The notes under the pieces were generated by a model. That model saw only the letters and a list, made by a program, of their open reading frames with translations. It was not told the DNA's origin and did not search any database. Both the position numbers and the translations under genes were made by a program. From UBA1227 sp964539045 (GTDB taxonomy: Bacteria > Bacillota > Clostridia > Oscillospirales > Acutalibacteraceae), in the NCBI GenBank assembly GCA_964539045.1, contig CAZIHW010000063.1:1-33390 (forward strand): a DNA stretch of 33,390 bases, read 5' to 3'. Shown piece by piece: positions 1 to 6,850 of the stretch. Each line of letters opens with the position of its first letter. Positions within the stretch are counted from its first letter, which is position 1.

Positions 1-68
1 CGCGCCGCATAATTACAGCACTCCCGTACTTTGCCGACATAACGTTCGCTTGTTTCTGATGCTTTCAT
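1..68 (-). CDS. N-terminal fragment of an unidentified protein (cut by window edge)
   Basis: A minus-strand reading frame opens with ATG at 66-68 and runs off the left edge. It gives about 22 residues starting MKASETSERYVGKVRECCNY. A GGGGAG ribosome binding site lies about 10 bases upstream of the ATG, and a promoter-like pair with a tandem repeat (141-214) lies further upstream in the same orientation, which supports a real gene start. The fragment is too short to assign a family. The charged, Cys-containing start gives no function, and none is proposed. Confidence 0.5.
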   Translation of the reverse strand, partial: MKASETSERYVGKVRECCNYAA

Positions 69-140
69 AGATATAACTCTCCCCGTTTAATAAATGGTTT
101 GTTTGATAATATACTCATGTAATACTAAAATGTAATATTA

Positions 141-186
141 ATATAAATATTAGTACGATAAATATATAAATATTAATACAATAAAT
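141..186. repeat. Two abutting 23-bp AT-rich direct repeats
   Basis: Copy 1 is 141-163 and copy 2 is 164-186, joined without a gap and differing at two positions (G/A at the 13th base and G/A at the 17th). They lie just downstream of the -10 element of a minus-strand promoter (187-214), in the leader of the gene starting at 68. Possible roles are a duplicated operator for that gene or simple slippage in AT-rich DNA. Confidence 0.7.
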
Positions 187-214
187 ATTATACGGGAGAA
201 GTCGGAAAAGTCAA
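187..214 (-). promoter_or_regulatory. Sigma-A-type promoter for the gene at the left edge
   Basis: On the minus strand, TTGACT (209-214) and a perfect TATAAT (187-192) are separated by 16 bases. The promoter starts just after the stop of the small gene 223-393 and fires toward the partial gene starting at 68. It would give a leader of about 110 bases containing the 23-bp tandem repeat. Confidence 0.5.
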
Positions 215-222
215 ACTTGCTA

Positions 223-393
223 TTACAAATCATCCACGTCTTGCACAGGCTCTTCTCCGCTCTTGGGAACACCGGTATATGAGCCCAGTACATCAGACAC
301 AATTCGTTCATATTTGACTGATTTTTTTGCATTTTTTTCTTTTGAAATGTTTTTTTCATATTCAGAATTCGGATTTTCTTTTACATTTTTCAA
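223..393 (-). CDS. Small clostridial protein with SYTG and QDVDDL C-terminal motif, function unknown
   Basis: A 56-residue frame runs from TTG at 391-393 to TAA at 223-225. The N-terminal half is Lys/Glu/Asn-rich and lacks hydrophobic segments; the C-terminal half contains DVLGSYTGVP followed by GEEPVQDVDDL at the very end. From memory, small clostridial proteins often end in this kind of SYTG...PVQDADDL pattern, so I consider this the coding frame. The overlapping ATG-started frame at 150-359 looks like a shadow. No in-frame ATG exists, the TTG has only a weak purine-rich site (AAAGAG) upstream, and a stop lies at 400-402, so the start is uncertain. A TATAAT at 455-460 on the minus strand could be its -10. 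No signal peptide is visible; the product is probably cytoplasmic. The conserved acidic tail suggests protein binding, but that is a guess. Confidence 0.6.
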   Translation of the reverse strand: MKNVKENPNSEYEKNISKEKNAKKSVKYERIVSDVLGSYTGVPKSGEEPVQDVDDL

Positions 394-608
394 TTTTTGT
401 CACTCTTTCTTTTGTAATAATTAAATCTTTCTTATTTTGCCTCAAAAACAACGTATTATAAGTAAAAATCAGAGATTTTTTTCGATAAATCTATTTTGAT
501 TTGAATGGAAAGCCGTTAAATTGTGCGATTAAAGTGTATAAGTGAATTACACAAATCAGTAAATGTTTTATTCAAGATGCCGAAAGTTAAAAATCTGTTC
601 ATTTTTTG

Positions 609-637
609 TTGACAAGAAATGTGAACTGATGTAAAGT
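609..637 (+). promoter_or_regulatory. Promoter of the sortase-tailed surface protein gene
   Basis: TTGACA (609-614) and TAAAGT (632-637) are separated by 17 bases and point at the gene starting at 707, giving a leader of about 60 bases. The 394-706 gap, the longest gene-free stretch here, is AT-rich and otherwise holds only this promoter, the left 13-bp inverted repeat (664-676) and the ribosome binding site AAAGGA (692-697). Confidence 0.6.
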
Positions 638-663
638 GTAGTTGTAAGCGAAGGGAACTTCTA

Positions 664-676
664 ATACATTGATTGT
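664..676. repeat. Left copy of a 13-bp inverted repeat flanking the surface-protein gene
   Basis: ATACATTGATTGT here has its exact reverse complement, ACAATCAATGTAT, at 1566-1578. The pair encloses the ribosome binding site, the whole gene 707-1492 and a GC-rich hairpin, but not the promoter. Confidence 0.65.
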
Positions 677-706
677 AATTTGAAGAAAAAGAAAGGATTG
701 ATTCCA

Positions 707-1492
707 ATGGCAAAAATGAAGAAGGTACTCGCAGTAGTACTTGCACTCGCACTTGTATTTAGCTTGGCTGCAACATCAGCTTCAGCACTTGATGTTAAGA
801 AGACAACAGAGAAGACTTTCAACTGGGGACTTGACAACATACTCAAGCCGGAAGTTGGAAGCAAGAAGACAGTAAACGCTGACGTTATCGAAGCTATCAA
901 CGGTAACTTCAACCTTACTATCAAGGATATCGAACTCGTTGACGCAACTGTTGATGGTAAAGTAGGTTTCAGACTTCACCTCATTCAGCCGACAACTGGC
1001 ATTACTCTCTATGATGGTATCGCTTACTATGATAGAGGAACAGGCGTTGTTACTTTTGAAAAAGAGTGGAACCTTGCTCAGTTCCCTGATTTCAGCGAGG
1101 GTATGTTCAAAAGAATCCTTGACAACTCTTTCAAGTCTGTTTATGATTCAGGCGTAATCATCGACGATGTAAGCCTTGATCTTGATATTATGGGTAACGA
1201 TGTAATTGACTACACAATTTCTAACCAGGACTTCGTAATCACAGCTGGTCACCTCGATGAGGAAGAAGTACAAGACATCGTTGAGCCAACAGAGCCTGCT
1301 ACAGAGCCGACAACTGAGAAAGAAATCGTTGCAGACGTAACTCCAGAAGCTGCTGCTCCTGTAGCTGTAGCTGACGAAGCTCCTCTTGCTGCTGGCGATG
1401 CAATCGCTAACACAGGCGACGCTGGTATCTCAGCTGTAGTTGCTATATCTGTACTTGCTGGTGCAGCTTTCGTTGTAGCTAAAAAGCACTAA
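707..1492 (+). CDS. Secreted protein with sortase-like C-terminal anchor (IANTGD tail)
   Basis: I chose the ATG at 707 because AAAGGA sits 9 bases upstream; a TTG at 680 in the same frame would add nine residues with no good site. The 261-residue product has a classic signal peptide (MAKMKK, a hydrophobic core, cleavage likely after SASA at about residue 25). A roughly 170-residue ectodomain of unknown fold follows, then a Glu/Thr/Pro/Ala-rich stalk (EPTEPATEPTTE) and a tail reading IANTGD, a hydrophobic helix and KKH. This order matches sortase substrates, although IANTG departs from LPXTG and is nearer the LAXTG type. The stand-alone small protein at 22716 carries the same IANTGD. Codons are strongly biased (AAC, GAC, CTT, GGT), as in abundant proteins. 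The ectodomain matches nothing I recognise. Surface attachment is an inference from the two end signals. Confidence 0.85.
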   Translation: MAKMKKVLAVVLALALVFSLAATSASALDVKKTTEKTFNWGLDNILKPEVGSKKTVNADVIEAINGNFNLTIKDIELVDATVDGKVGFRLHLIQPTTGITLYDGIAYYDRGTGVVTFEKEWNLAQFPDFSEGMFKRILDNSFKSVYDSGVIIDDVSLDLDIMGNDVIDYTISNQDFVITAGHLDEEEVQDIVEPTEPATEPTTEKEIVADVTPEAAAPVAVADEAPLAAGDAIANTGDAGISAVVAISVLAGAAFVVAKKH

Positions 1493-1526
1493 TTCTTAGA
1501 TTGAGTTAGAAAAAATTAATAACTGT

Positions 1527-1553
1527 GGGGGAAACGGCGAAAGCCGCTTCCCC
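1527..1553 (+). other. GC-rich hairpin downstream of the surface-protein gene
   Basis: GGGGAA (1528-1533) pairs with TTCCCC (1548-1553) and CGGC (1535-1538) with GCCG (1543-1546), around a GAAA tetraloop with one internal mismatch. There is no T-run after it, so it is more likely an mRNA 3'-stabilising or processing structure than a terminator. The true terminator is at 1635-1663. Confidence 0.55.
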
Positions 1554-1565
1554 TTATGCTTTGCC

Positions 1566-1578
1566 ACAATCAATGTAT
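1566..1578. repeat. Right copy of the 13-bp inverted repeat
   Basis: ACAATCAATGTAT is the exact reverse complement of 664-676, about 900 bp away on the other side of the surface-protein gene. Confidence 0.65.
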
Positions 1579-1634
1579 ATGGAATTTTTTTTGCTGACGA
1601 ACTTACATGTAATTATTAATTAATGCTTACAATG

Positions 1635-1663
1635 AAAACCCGGAGATTTTTCTCCGGGTTTTT
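1635..1663. terminator. Bidirectional intrinsic terminator between convergent genes
   Basis: CCCGGAG (1639-1645) pairs with CTCCGGG (1652-1658) around a short T-rich loop, flanked by AAAA on the left and TTTTT on the right. It can end both the surface-protein transcript and the minus-strand moeB transcript that finishes at 1677. Confidence 0.9.
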
Positions 1664-1676
1664 AGTTTATGCATTA

Positions 1677-2408
1677 TTATTTTGATCTTTTACCGCCACA
1701 TACAGGGCAACCTTTTTTTAGTTTAAGAGGTAACTTTTCAAACTCAGCAAGCTTTGCATCGTAGTAGAGAAGTTTGCCCGAGAGCGGGACATCTTCTCCC
1801 AGTAAATATTGAATAGCGGATGTAGCCTCTATGCTGGCAATTGTTCCGACTACAGATGATATGGAACTAAAACGCTCTTCCGGAGGGAGTTCAGTTCCGT
1901 AAAGACATGCGAGACAAGGGGTTTTGGTTGGATCTATAAATACGCTTGTTCCGACAAATCCGTTTACTCCTCCGTCTACAAAAGGTTTTCCAAGCTCTAC
2001 GCAAGCCTCGTTTACAATCATTCTAGCCTGTGCATTGTCTACTGCAAGGGCTACCATATCATACTGGCTTATGATTTCGTAAGCATTATCTTTATTAATG
2101 GCAGTTGCATGTGGGATTACATTTATCTCGCTGTTGAACTGTCTTAACTTTCTCGCTGCGGAAATAACCTTCAAACTGCCTAAGTCTTCCTCAAAGTGTA
2201 TATACTGACGGTTTAAGTTGCTGATGCTTACAATATCATGGTCAGCGATACCTATTGTTCCGATACCGGCCGCTGCCAGGTGATACAGAAGAGTAGTGCC
2301 CAAACCGCCTGCACCTATGACGAGTACGCTGGAATCCGATAGCCTCTCCTGACCGTCATCCCCGAACTCGGCAATCATAATTTGCCTGGAATATCTGTCC
2401 GAATTCAT
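1677..2408 (-). CDS. moeB: MoeB/ThiF/HesA-family sulfur-carrier adenylyltransferase
   Basis: This 243-residue protein (E. coli MoeB is about 249) is an E1-like enzyme that adenylates the C-terminal Gly-Gly of a small sulfur carrier. It shows the nucleotide-binding GAGGLG (about residues 32-37), the DxDxVxxSNLNRQ-type segment (IADHDIVSISNLNRQ) and two zinc-type pairs, CLAC and CPVC. There is no rhodanese domain. It is transcribed divergently from a MoaD-like gene ending in GGG and an aldehyde oxidoreductase, so I assign it to pterin-cofactor (molybdenum/tungsten) sulfur transfer. ThiF (thiamine) or HesA are the alternatives, but no thiamine gene is near. The ATG at 2408 has AGGAGG just upstream, and a good minus-strand promoter lies at 2453-2481. 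Confidence 0.88.
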   Translation of the reverse strand: MNSDRYSRQIMIAEFGDDGQERLSDSSVLVIGAGGLGTTLLYHLAAAGIGTIGIADHDIVSISNLNRQYIHFEEDLGSLKVISAARKLRQFNSEINVIPHATAINKDNAYEIISQYDMVALAVDNAQARMIVNEACVELGKPFVDGGVNGFVGTSVFIDPTKTPCLACLYGTELPPEERFSSISSVVGTIASIEATSAIQYLLGEDVPLSGKLLYYDAKLAEFEKLPLKLKKGCPVCGGKRSK

Positions 2409-2452
2409 AGTGAATCCTCCTAAAAAATTGGTACCATTAAAATGTCATGCAT

Positions 2453-2481
2453 ATTATATCAATGTGTCTATTGGATGTAAA
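2453..2481 (-). promoter_or_regulatory. Promoter of the moeB-like gene
   Basis: On the minus strand, TTTACA (2476-2481) and TATAAT (2453-2458) are 17 bases apart, followed 45 bases later by the moeB start. It is one half of a divergent promoter region with the element at 2575-2603. Confidence 0.65.
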
Positions 2482-2574
2482 GAAAAAAAGTAGACATATC
2501 TTCAAAAATGTAATACTTACAGCGAAAAGAATTGCTACTATAATGAAAACATAATACTTAATAATAAAAATACA

Positions 2575-2603
2575 TTGCTAATTGACCATTTATAAAGTAT
2601 AAT
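2575..2603 (+). promoter_or_regulatory. Promoter of the moaD-aor-ferredoxin operon
   Basis: TTGCTA (2575-2580) and a perfect TATAAT (2598-2603) are 17 bases apart, giving a leader of about 40 bases before the start at 2651. A second candidate (CTTACA at 2516-2521, TATAAT at 2539-2544, also 17 apart) lies upstream, so the operon may have two start sites. Confidence 0.55.
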
Positions 2604-2650
2604 TTAAGCACATCTATGTTTCTTTTTGAGACAGTAGGAGAACATACGAA

Positions 2651-2896
2651 ATGAGGTGCTTTATGAAAATAGAATTTCACGGGCCGTCAATTTGTGACTT
2701 TTCAAAGATGGACAAGAACGGGGATGTAGAAGTTCCTGAGGGAACAACCGTAAAACAGTTTCTTAAAATAGTGAAACTTCCGGTTGTCTGGAGAAAGGTA
2801 TTCCCGCTGCTCGTAAACTATGAGAAAGTACCTGTCGATACGGTTCTTCACGACGGCGACGTTGTAAGTGCCTTTTCACCTAGCGGTGGTGGCTGA
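2651..2896 (+). CDS. MoaD/ThiS-like ubiquitin-fold sulfur-carrier protein
   Basis: The 81-residue protein has the length and layout of MoaD: a beta-rich start (MKIEFHGPS), VPEGTTVKQFLKIV in the middle, LVNYEKVPVDTVLHDGDVVSAF near the end and a C-terminal SPSGGG. The terminal Gly-Gly is the residue pair that is adenylated and thiocarboxylated in this family, matching the MoeB-like enzyme encoded divergently next door. It lies 45 bases upstream of the aldehyde oxidoreductase, so it probably supplies sulfur for that enzyme's pterin cofactor. The ATG at 2651 has AGGAG 10 bases upstream; an in-frame ATG at 2663, with GAGGTG only 4 bases before it, would give a 77-residue product. A ThiS role cannot be excluded from sequence alone. 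Confidence 0.85.
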   Translation: MRCFMKIEFHGPSICDFSKMDKNGDVEVPEGTTVKQFLKIVKLPVVWRKVFPLLVNYEKVPVDTVLHDGDVVSAFSPSGGG

Positions 2897-2941
2897 TAAG
2901 GTGAAAGGCGGGCTAAATTTTTATTGGGAGATGAAAGACAG

Positions 2942-4972
2942 ATGAAGGGTTACTGTGGAAAAATCCTTGAGGTAGACCTTACAAACAAGGTTTGTAAGGA
3001 GATAAAGATCAAGGACGAGATCTACGAAAACTTCCTTTCCGGTGCGGCACTCGGCGCATGGTGGTGCTACAGACACATACCGGCCGGTGCAGATCCTATG
3101 GGTCCTGACAATGTACTTTGTATAACATCAGGTCTTCTTACAAGTACCGGATCGGTTATTACCGGACGTTGGATGGCTATAACAAAGTCTCCGGCAACCG
3201 GTGGTATCGGTGAGGCTAACTGCGGTGGTACATTTGCACCGTATATAAAGGCATGCGGATATGACCTCATTGCATTTAAGGGCGCATCCGATACACCTGT
3301 ATACCTCTATTGTGATAACAATGGTCCTGTACTCAAGGATGCTTCTCACATCTGGGGAAAGGATGCAGCAGAGTCCGAAAAGATGCTCATTGAAGAGAAT
3401 ACTGTTCCGGGCAAGAAGATGCCACAGGCTTGCACTATAGGTTGGGCCGGTGAAAACAAGAGTTACATGGCAGGTATCTGTAACGATAACGGACGTATAG
3501 CTGCCCGTCAGGGTGTCGGCGGCGTTATGGGTTCCAAGAAACTCAAGGGTATAGTTCTTGCAGGTACAAAGCCTGTTTCAGGTTATGATACAGCTGAGCT
3601 TAAGAAACTTTCAAAAATGTGCGCAAGACGTGTAAATAATGCGTTCTTGCCTCCTCAGGTTCCTGCAGGACTTTTGAACGTTGCTAAGTTCCTCCCTGAA
3701 TTGCAGCTTTCTCCGGATGGTATTTTCACCGGAGTTCTTATGGGTACATGGGGTACTGCCGGTGCTTCAGGCTTCGCTGCTCAGACAGGTGAGGCGCCTA
3801 TCAAGAACTGGGGCGGTTCTCAGAAAGAGGACTTCCATATCGGAAAGATTAATAAAACAGACGGTTCCCAGATGCTCCGTCTCCAGACAAATCGTTATTA
3901 TTGCTACTCCTGTGTATATGGTTGCGGAGGAGAACTTGATATATCCAAGATCAAGCATAATAAGGAAGGATACTCAAGAGTACATAAGCCTGAGTACGAG
4001 TCACAGTGGGACTTCACAGGATTCCTTCTCAATGATGATAACGATGCTATGCTTTACATAAACGAGTATTGTAACCGTGCCGGTATTGATACAATTTCAA
4101 CCGGCGGTGCAGTTGGTATGGCCATCGAATCATACGAAAACGGTCTTCTTACAAAAGAGGATTTAGGCGGTTTGGATCTCCGTTGGGGTAATGCAGAGGC
4201 TATTATCCAGTTTGTAAAGATGATCATACATCGCGAGGGTATAGGCGATGTATTTGCTGACGGTTGTAAAAAGGCTGTTGAGACTTTAGGTCCTCAGTTT
4301 GCCAAATACGGCGTACATGCCGGTGGTACAGAGCCTCCTATGCATGACTCACGTCCCGACCCTCAGCAGGCAACACTTTATGCTATAGATGCAACTCCGT
4401 CACGCCACACTTCAGGTGGATCACTCTACTATGGATGTATGCACCTTTGGAAGAAGGTTACATGGGCACCTCCGGCAGTTCTTGTCGGACCTAAGGACGG
4501 CGAGTGGAAGCCTTGCGATGAAGAGGCACTCAAGGTTCTTGCCTGTGCATACTTTAAGCGTATTGTAGACGGTGCCGGCGGATGCTACTTCGGATTCATT
4601 CTCGGTGTCGGTAACTATCCTGTATTTGAGTGGCTCAATGCAGCTACCGGTTGGGGAATCACCCCTGATGATTATATGTTCATCGGTAAGCGTGTATTCA
4701 CGATGAGACACTTGTTCAATATTAAGCAGGGACTTGATCCTTGGTACTCAAGACCTCATGGCAGAATGGTCGGCGAACCACCTCTTAAGGTTGGTAAAAA
4801 CGCAGGTAAGACCGTTCCTATCGATGCAATGATGAAGATTACATGGAAGAACGCCGGATTTGATCCAGAGACCGGTATTCCTCTTCAGGAAACAATTGAT
4901 GAGCTTGGACTTGATCGTTTCCTCAATGCTCCGGATTCGGAATTTTGTGAGGAGGTAGTGCTCAATGGCTAA
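2942..4972 (+). CDS. aor: Tungsten-type aldehyde ferredoxin oxidoreductase (AOR family)
   Basis: This 676-residue protein starts MKGYCGKILEVDLTN, the typical AOR opening. The [4Fe-4S] ligands form CYSCVYGC (Cys321, Cys324, Cys328) with the distal Cys548 in DGAGGCYF, the same spacing logic as in Pyrococcus AOR. Family members bind a tungsto-bispyranopterin and interconvert aldehydes and carboxylic acids with ferredoxin. The substrate here is not predictable. It is somewhat longer than the archaeal enzymes (about 605-620) and closer to bacterial AOR/BamB-like forms. A polyferredoxin gene overlaps its end, as in the AorA/AorB arrangement of Aromatoleum. I chose ATG 2942 (GGGAG 11 bases upstream) over an in-frame TTG at 2924. 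Codon use is strongly biased, suggesting high expression. The sequence does not decide between W and Mo. Confidence 0.93.
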   Translation: MKGYCGKILEVDLTNKVCKEIKIKDEIYENFLSGAALGAWWCYRHIPAGADPMGPDNVLCITSGLLTSTGSVITGRWMAITKSPATGGIGEANCGGTFAPYIKACGYDLIAFKGASDTPVYLYCDNNGPVLKDASHIWGKDAAESEKMLIEENTVPGKKMPQACTIGWAGENKSYMAGICNDNGRIAARQGVGGVMGSKKLKGIVLAGTKPVSGYDTAELKKLSKMCARRVNNAFLPPQVPAGLLNVAKFLPELQLSPDGIFTGVLMGTWGTAGASGFAAQTGEAPIKNWGGSQKEDFHIGKINKTDGSQMLRLQTNRYYCYSCVYGCGGELDISKIKHNKEGYSRVHKPEYESQWDFTGFLLNDDNDAMLYINEYCNRAGIDTISTGGAVGMAIESYENGLLTKEDLGGLDLRWGNAEAIIQFVKMIIHREGIGDVFADGCKKAVETLGPQFAKYGVHAGGTEPPMHDSRPDPQQATLYAIDATPSRHTSGGSLYYGCMHLWKKVTWAPPAVLVGPKDGEWKPCDEEALKVLACAYFKRIVDGAGGCYFGFILGVGNYPVFEWLNAATGWGITPDDYMFIGKRVFTMRHLFNIKQGLDPWYSRPHGRMVGEPPLKVGKNAGKTVPIDAMMKITWKNAGFDPETGIPLQETIDELGLDRFLNAPDSEFCEEVVLNG

Positions 4973-5498
4973 TCAGATTCCTAAAATTCATTATGATTTA
5001 TGTTATGGTTGTAAGGCATGCCTTTACAGCTGTCCTGTAAGTCTTTTTGATCTCTCTTATAAAGTAACAAGACGTGGTATGAGACGTGAGCTTCCGGTAG
5101 CTAAGTACATAGAAAATTGTATTGGTTGCGGCGTCTGTGCAAGAGCTTGCCCTGTTGAGGCTATAACAATGGAAAAGACTTCTGCCCCGGAGGGAAAGGA
5201 GCCTATCTACGTAGATTTCGAGAAACCTATTCGCATAGATCCAAACAAATGTAAGGGTTGTACAGCATGCGGAAGGGTTTGCCCGGGCAATGCAATTGTA
5301 GGTAAGGTAAAAGTACCTCATGTTGTCGAAGAGGACAAATGTCTTAAGTGTGGACTTTGCATTGAGAAATGTAAGTTTGGCGCTATATATAATGACGACA
5401 CACCTGTTCCGGAACTCATTGTAAAGGAAGAACCTAAGAAGGAAGAGCCTAAGCAGGAGGAACCTAAGCAGGCAGAGCCTGAGAAGGCAGCAGAATAA
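4965..5498 (+). CDS. Polyferredoxin with four [4Fe-4S] motifs, AOR electron-transfer partner
   Basis: The 177-residue protein holds four CxxCxxCxxxC motifs: CYGCKACLYSC (residues 13-23), CIGCGVCARAC, CKGCTACGRVC and CLKCGLCIEKC. This predicts four cubane clusters, as in AorA/HydN-type electron carriers. Its ATG overlaps the end of the AOR gene by 8 bases with GGAGG 9 bases upstream, so the two are translationally coupled and the protein is the likely electron partner of AOR. After the last cluster the protein ends in a low-complexity tail of about 25 residues built from repeated EEPK units (EEPKKEEPKQEEPKQ), which is unusual for this family and may be a docking or solubility tail. It is cytoplasmic: no signal peptide or membrane segment is seen. 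Confidence 0.92.
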   Translation: MANQIPKIHYDLCYGCKACLYSCPVSLFDLSYKVTRRGMRRELPVAKYIENCIGCGVCARACPVEAITMEKTSAPEGKEPIYVDFEKPIRIDPNKCKGCTACGRVCPGNAIVGKVKVPHVVEEDKCLKCGLCIEKCKFGAIYNDDTPVPELIVKEEPKKEEPKQEEPKQAEPEKAAE

Positions 5499-5581
5499 CA
5501 ACCATGGGTTTGATGCTGTGGCGCCTGTATAAGAAGTGAAATCCAGCGCCGCTTCACAAGCGCAAGTTAAGAATACTTAAT

Positions 5582-5616
5582 AAAAAAACGAGAAACCTTT
5601 TAGGTTTCTCGTTTTT
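5582..5616. terminator. Bidirectional intrinsic terminator
   Basis: CGAGAAACCT (5589-5598) pairs perfectly with AGGTTTCTCG (5602-5611) around TTT. A-run before and T-run after make it active both for the aor operon and for the convergent malic enzyme transcript. Confidence 0.93.
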
Positions 5617-5646
5617 ACTTTTTAGTGAATTATATCAAATTAAAAT

Positions 5647-6819
5647 TTATATTCTCGCAACTCCGGATTCTCTGGCTGCTTTTGCAACCGCAGCGGCAAC
5701 TGCATCCTTAACACGGGGATCAAAAGCTGCAGGAAGAATATAATCTGCGTTTAATTCATCGTCCGATACAAGATTTGCCAATGCATAAGCAGCGGCTATT
5801 TTCATCTCATCATTGATGTCACTTGCTCTTACATCAAGAGCACCTCTGAATATGCCGGGGAAGGCAAGAACATTGTTAACCTGGTTCGGATAGTCACTTC
5901 TTCCGGTCGAAACTACTGCAGCACCGCCGGCTTTTGCCTCATCCGGGAATATCTCCGGAACCGGATTCGCACAGGCAAAGATTATAGGATCCTTTGCCAT
6001 TGTTTCAACCATCTCTTTTGTAAGTGTTCCCGGGGCGGATACACCGATAAATACATCGGCACCCTTTATGACATCTTTCAACGTACCTTTTTCAAGGTTC
6101 TTATTAGTTATCTCTGCCATTTCCTGCTTTATCGGATTAAGGCCATCCCGTCCCTTGTAGATAGCTCCGGTTCTGTCAGTCATGATTACATTTTGAAGTC
6201 CCATACTCATAAGGAGCTTTATTATGGCAATACCTGCTGCACCGGCGCCGCTTGTAACTATTTTTACATCTTTTATGTCTTTTCCTACAAGTTTCAATGC
6301 ATTTATCAGACCTGCAAGAGTGATAACGGCTGTGCCATGCTGGTCATCGTGGAAGATTGGAATGTCACATCTCTCTTTTAACTTCTTTTCGATTTCAAAG
6401 CAGCGTGGTGCTGAGATGTCTTCGAGATTTACTCCGCCGAAGCTGCCGGCGAGGAGCTCTACCGTTTTTACAATTTCATCTACATCCTTTGACCGTATAC
6501 AGAGAGGTAATGCATCAACACCTCCGAATTCCTTGAAGAGAACACATTTTCCCTCCATAACAGGCATTCCTGCTTCCGGTCCTATATCACCGAGACCCAA
6601 AACAGCTGTACCGTCAGTAATAACGGCAACCGTGTTCCAACGACGTGTAAGTTCGTATGATTTATCAATATCTTTCTGAATCTCAAGACAAGGCTGGGCT
6701 ACTCCCGGTGTGTAGGCAAGTGAGAGCGCCTCTTTGCTATCCACGGATGCTCTTGAGGTTATCTCCAGTTTGCCTTTCCATTCATAGTGCTTTTCGAGTG
6801 ATACCGAAGCATAATCCAT
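5647..6819 (-). CDS. Malic enzyme (oxaloacetate-decarboxylating, short bacterial type)
   Basis: The 390-residue enzyme converts malate to pyruvate and CO2 with reduction of NAD(P). It shows the YTPGVA motif (about residues 36-41), the GDIGPEAGMPVMEGK active-site stretch, the metal-binding FHDDQHGTA and a GAGAAG Rossmann loop. The length matches the short malic enzymes without a C-terminal phosphotransacetylase domain. AGGAGG lies 9 bases before the ATG. It follows the malate dehydrogenase gene after 31 bases in the same direction, so the pair is very likely co-transcribed and could run oxaloacetate to malate to pyruvate, the malate shunt known from Clostridium thermocellum. NAD or NADP preference cannot be read with confidence. 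The name maeB or ytsJ would fit, but I leave the symbol open. Confidence 0.93.
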   Translation of the reverse strand: MDYASVSLEKHYEWKGKLEITSRASVDSKEALSLAYTPGVAQPCLEIQKDIDKSYELTRRWNTVAVITDGTAVLGLGDIGPEAGMPVMEGKCVLFKEFGGVDALPLCIRSKDVDEIVKTVELLAGSFGGVNLEDISAPRCFEIEKKLKERCDIPIFHDDQHGTAVITLAGLINALKLVGKDIKDVKIVTSGAGAAGIAIIKLLMSMGLQNVIMTDRTGAIYKGRDGLNPIKQEMAEITNKNLEKGTLKDVIKGADVFIGVSAPGTLTKEMVETMAKDPIIFACANPVPEIFPDEAKAGGAAVVSTGRSDYPNQVNNVLAFPGIFRGALDVRASDINDEMKIAAAYALANLVSDDELNADYILPAAFDPRVKDAVAAAVAKAARESGVARI

Positions 6820-6850
6820 TATAAATTTCCTCCTGAATTAGTCTTACCAA

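Noticed and set aside
150..359. 69-residue minus-strand frame starting at 359
   Set aside because: It overlaps the better-supported 223-393 frame by one base shift, has no ribosome binding site and lacks a recognisable motif; its hydrophobic end comes from translating the AT-rich tandem repeats.
680..706. TTG start at 680 for the surface protein
   Set aside because: It would add MKKKKGLIP before an already complete signal peptide and has no good ribosome binding site; ATG 707 has AAAGGA 9 bases upstream.
1527..1553. Intrinsic terminator for the surface-protein gene
   Set aside because: The stem is strong but no T-run follows; the canonical terminator is at 1635-1663, so this was kept only as a hairpin.
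664..1578. Insertion sequence or MITE bounded by the 13-bp inverted repeats
   Set aside because: No transposase and no target-site duplication were visible; kept as an inverted-repeat observation only.
2582..2603. TTGACC with TATAAT as the moaD promoter
   Set aside because: The spacer would be only 10 bases; TTGCTA at 2575-2580 gives the proper 17-base spacing to the same TATAAT.
4998..5501. 167-residue minus-strand frame opposite the polyferredoxin
   Set aside because: Leu/Arg-rich antisense of Cys and EEPK codons, with no start signal; the plus-strand ferredoxin is certain.
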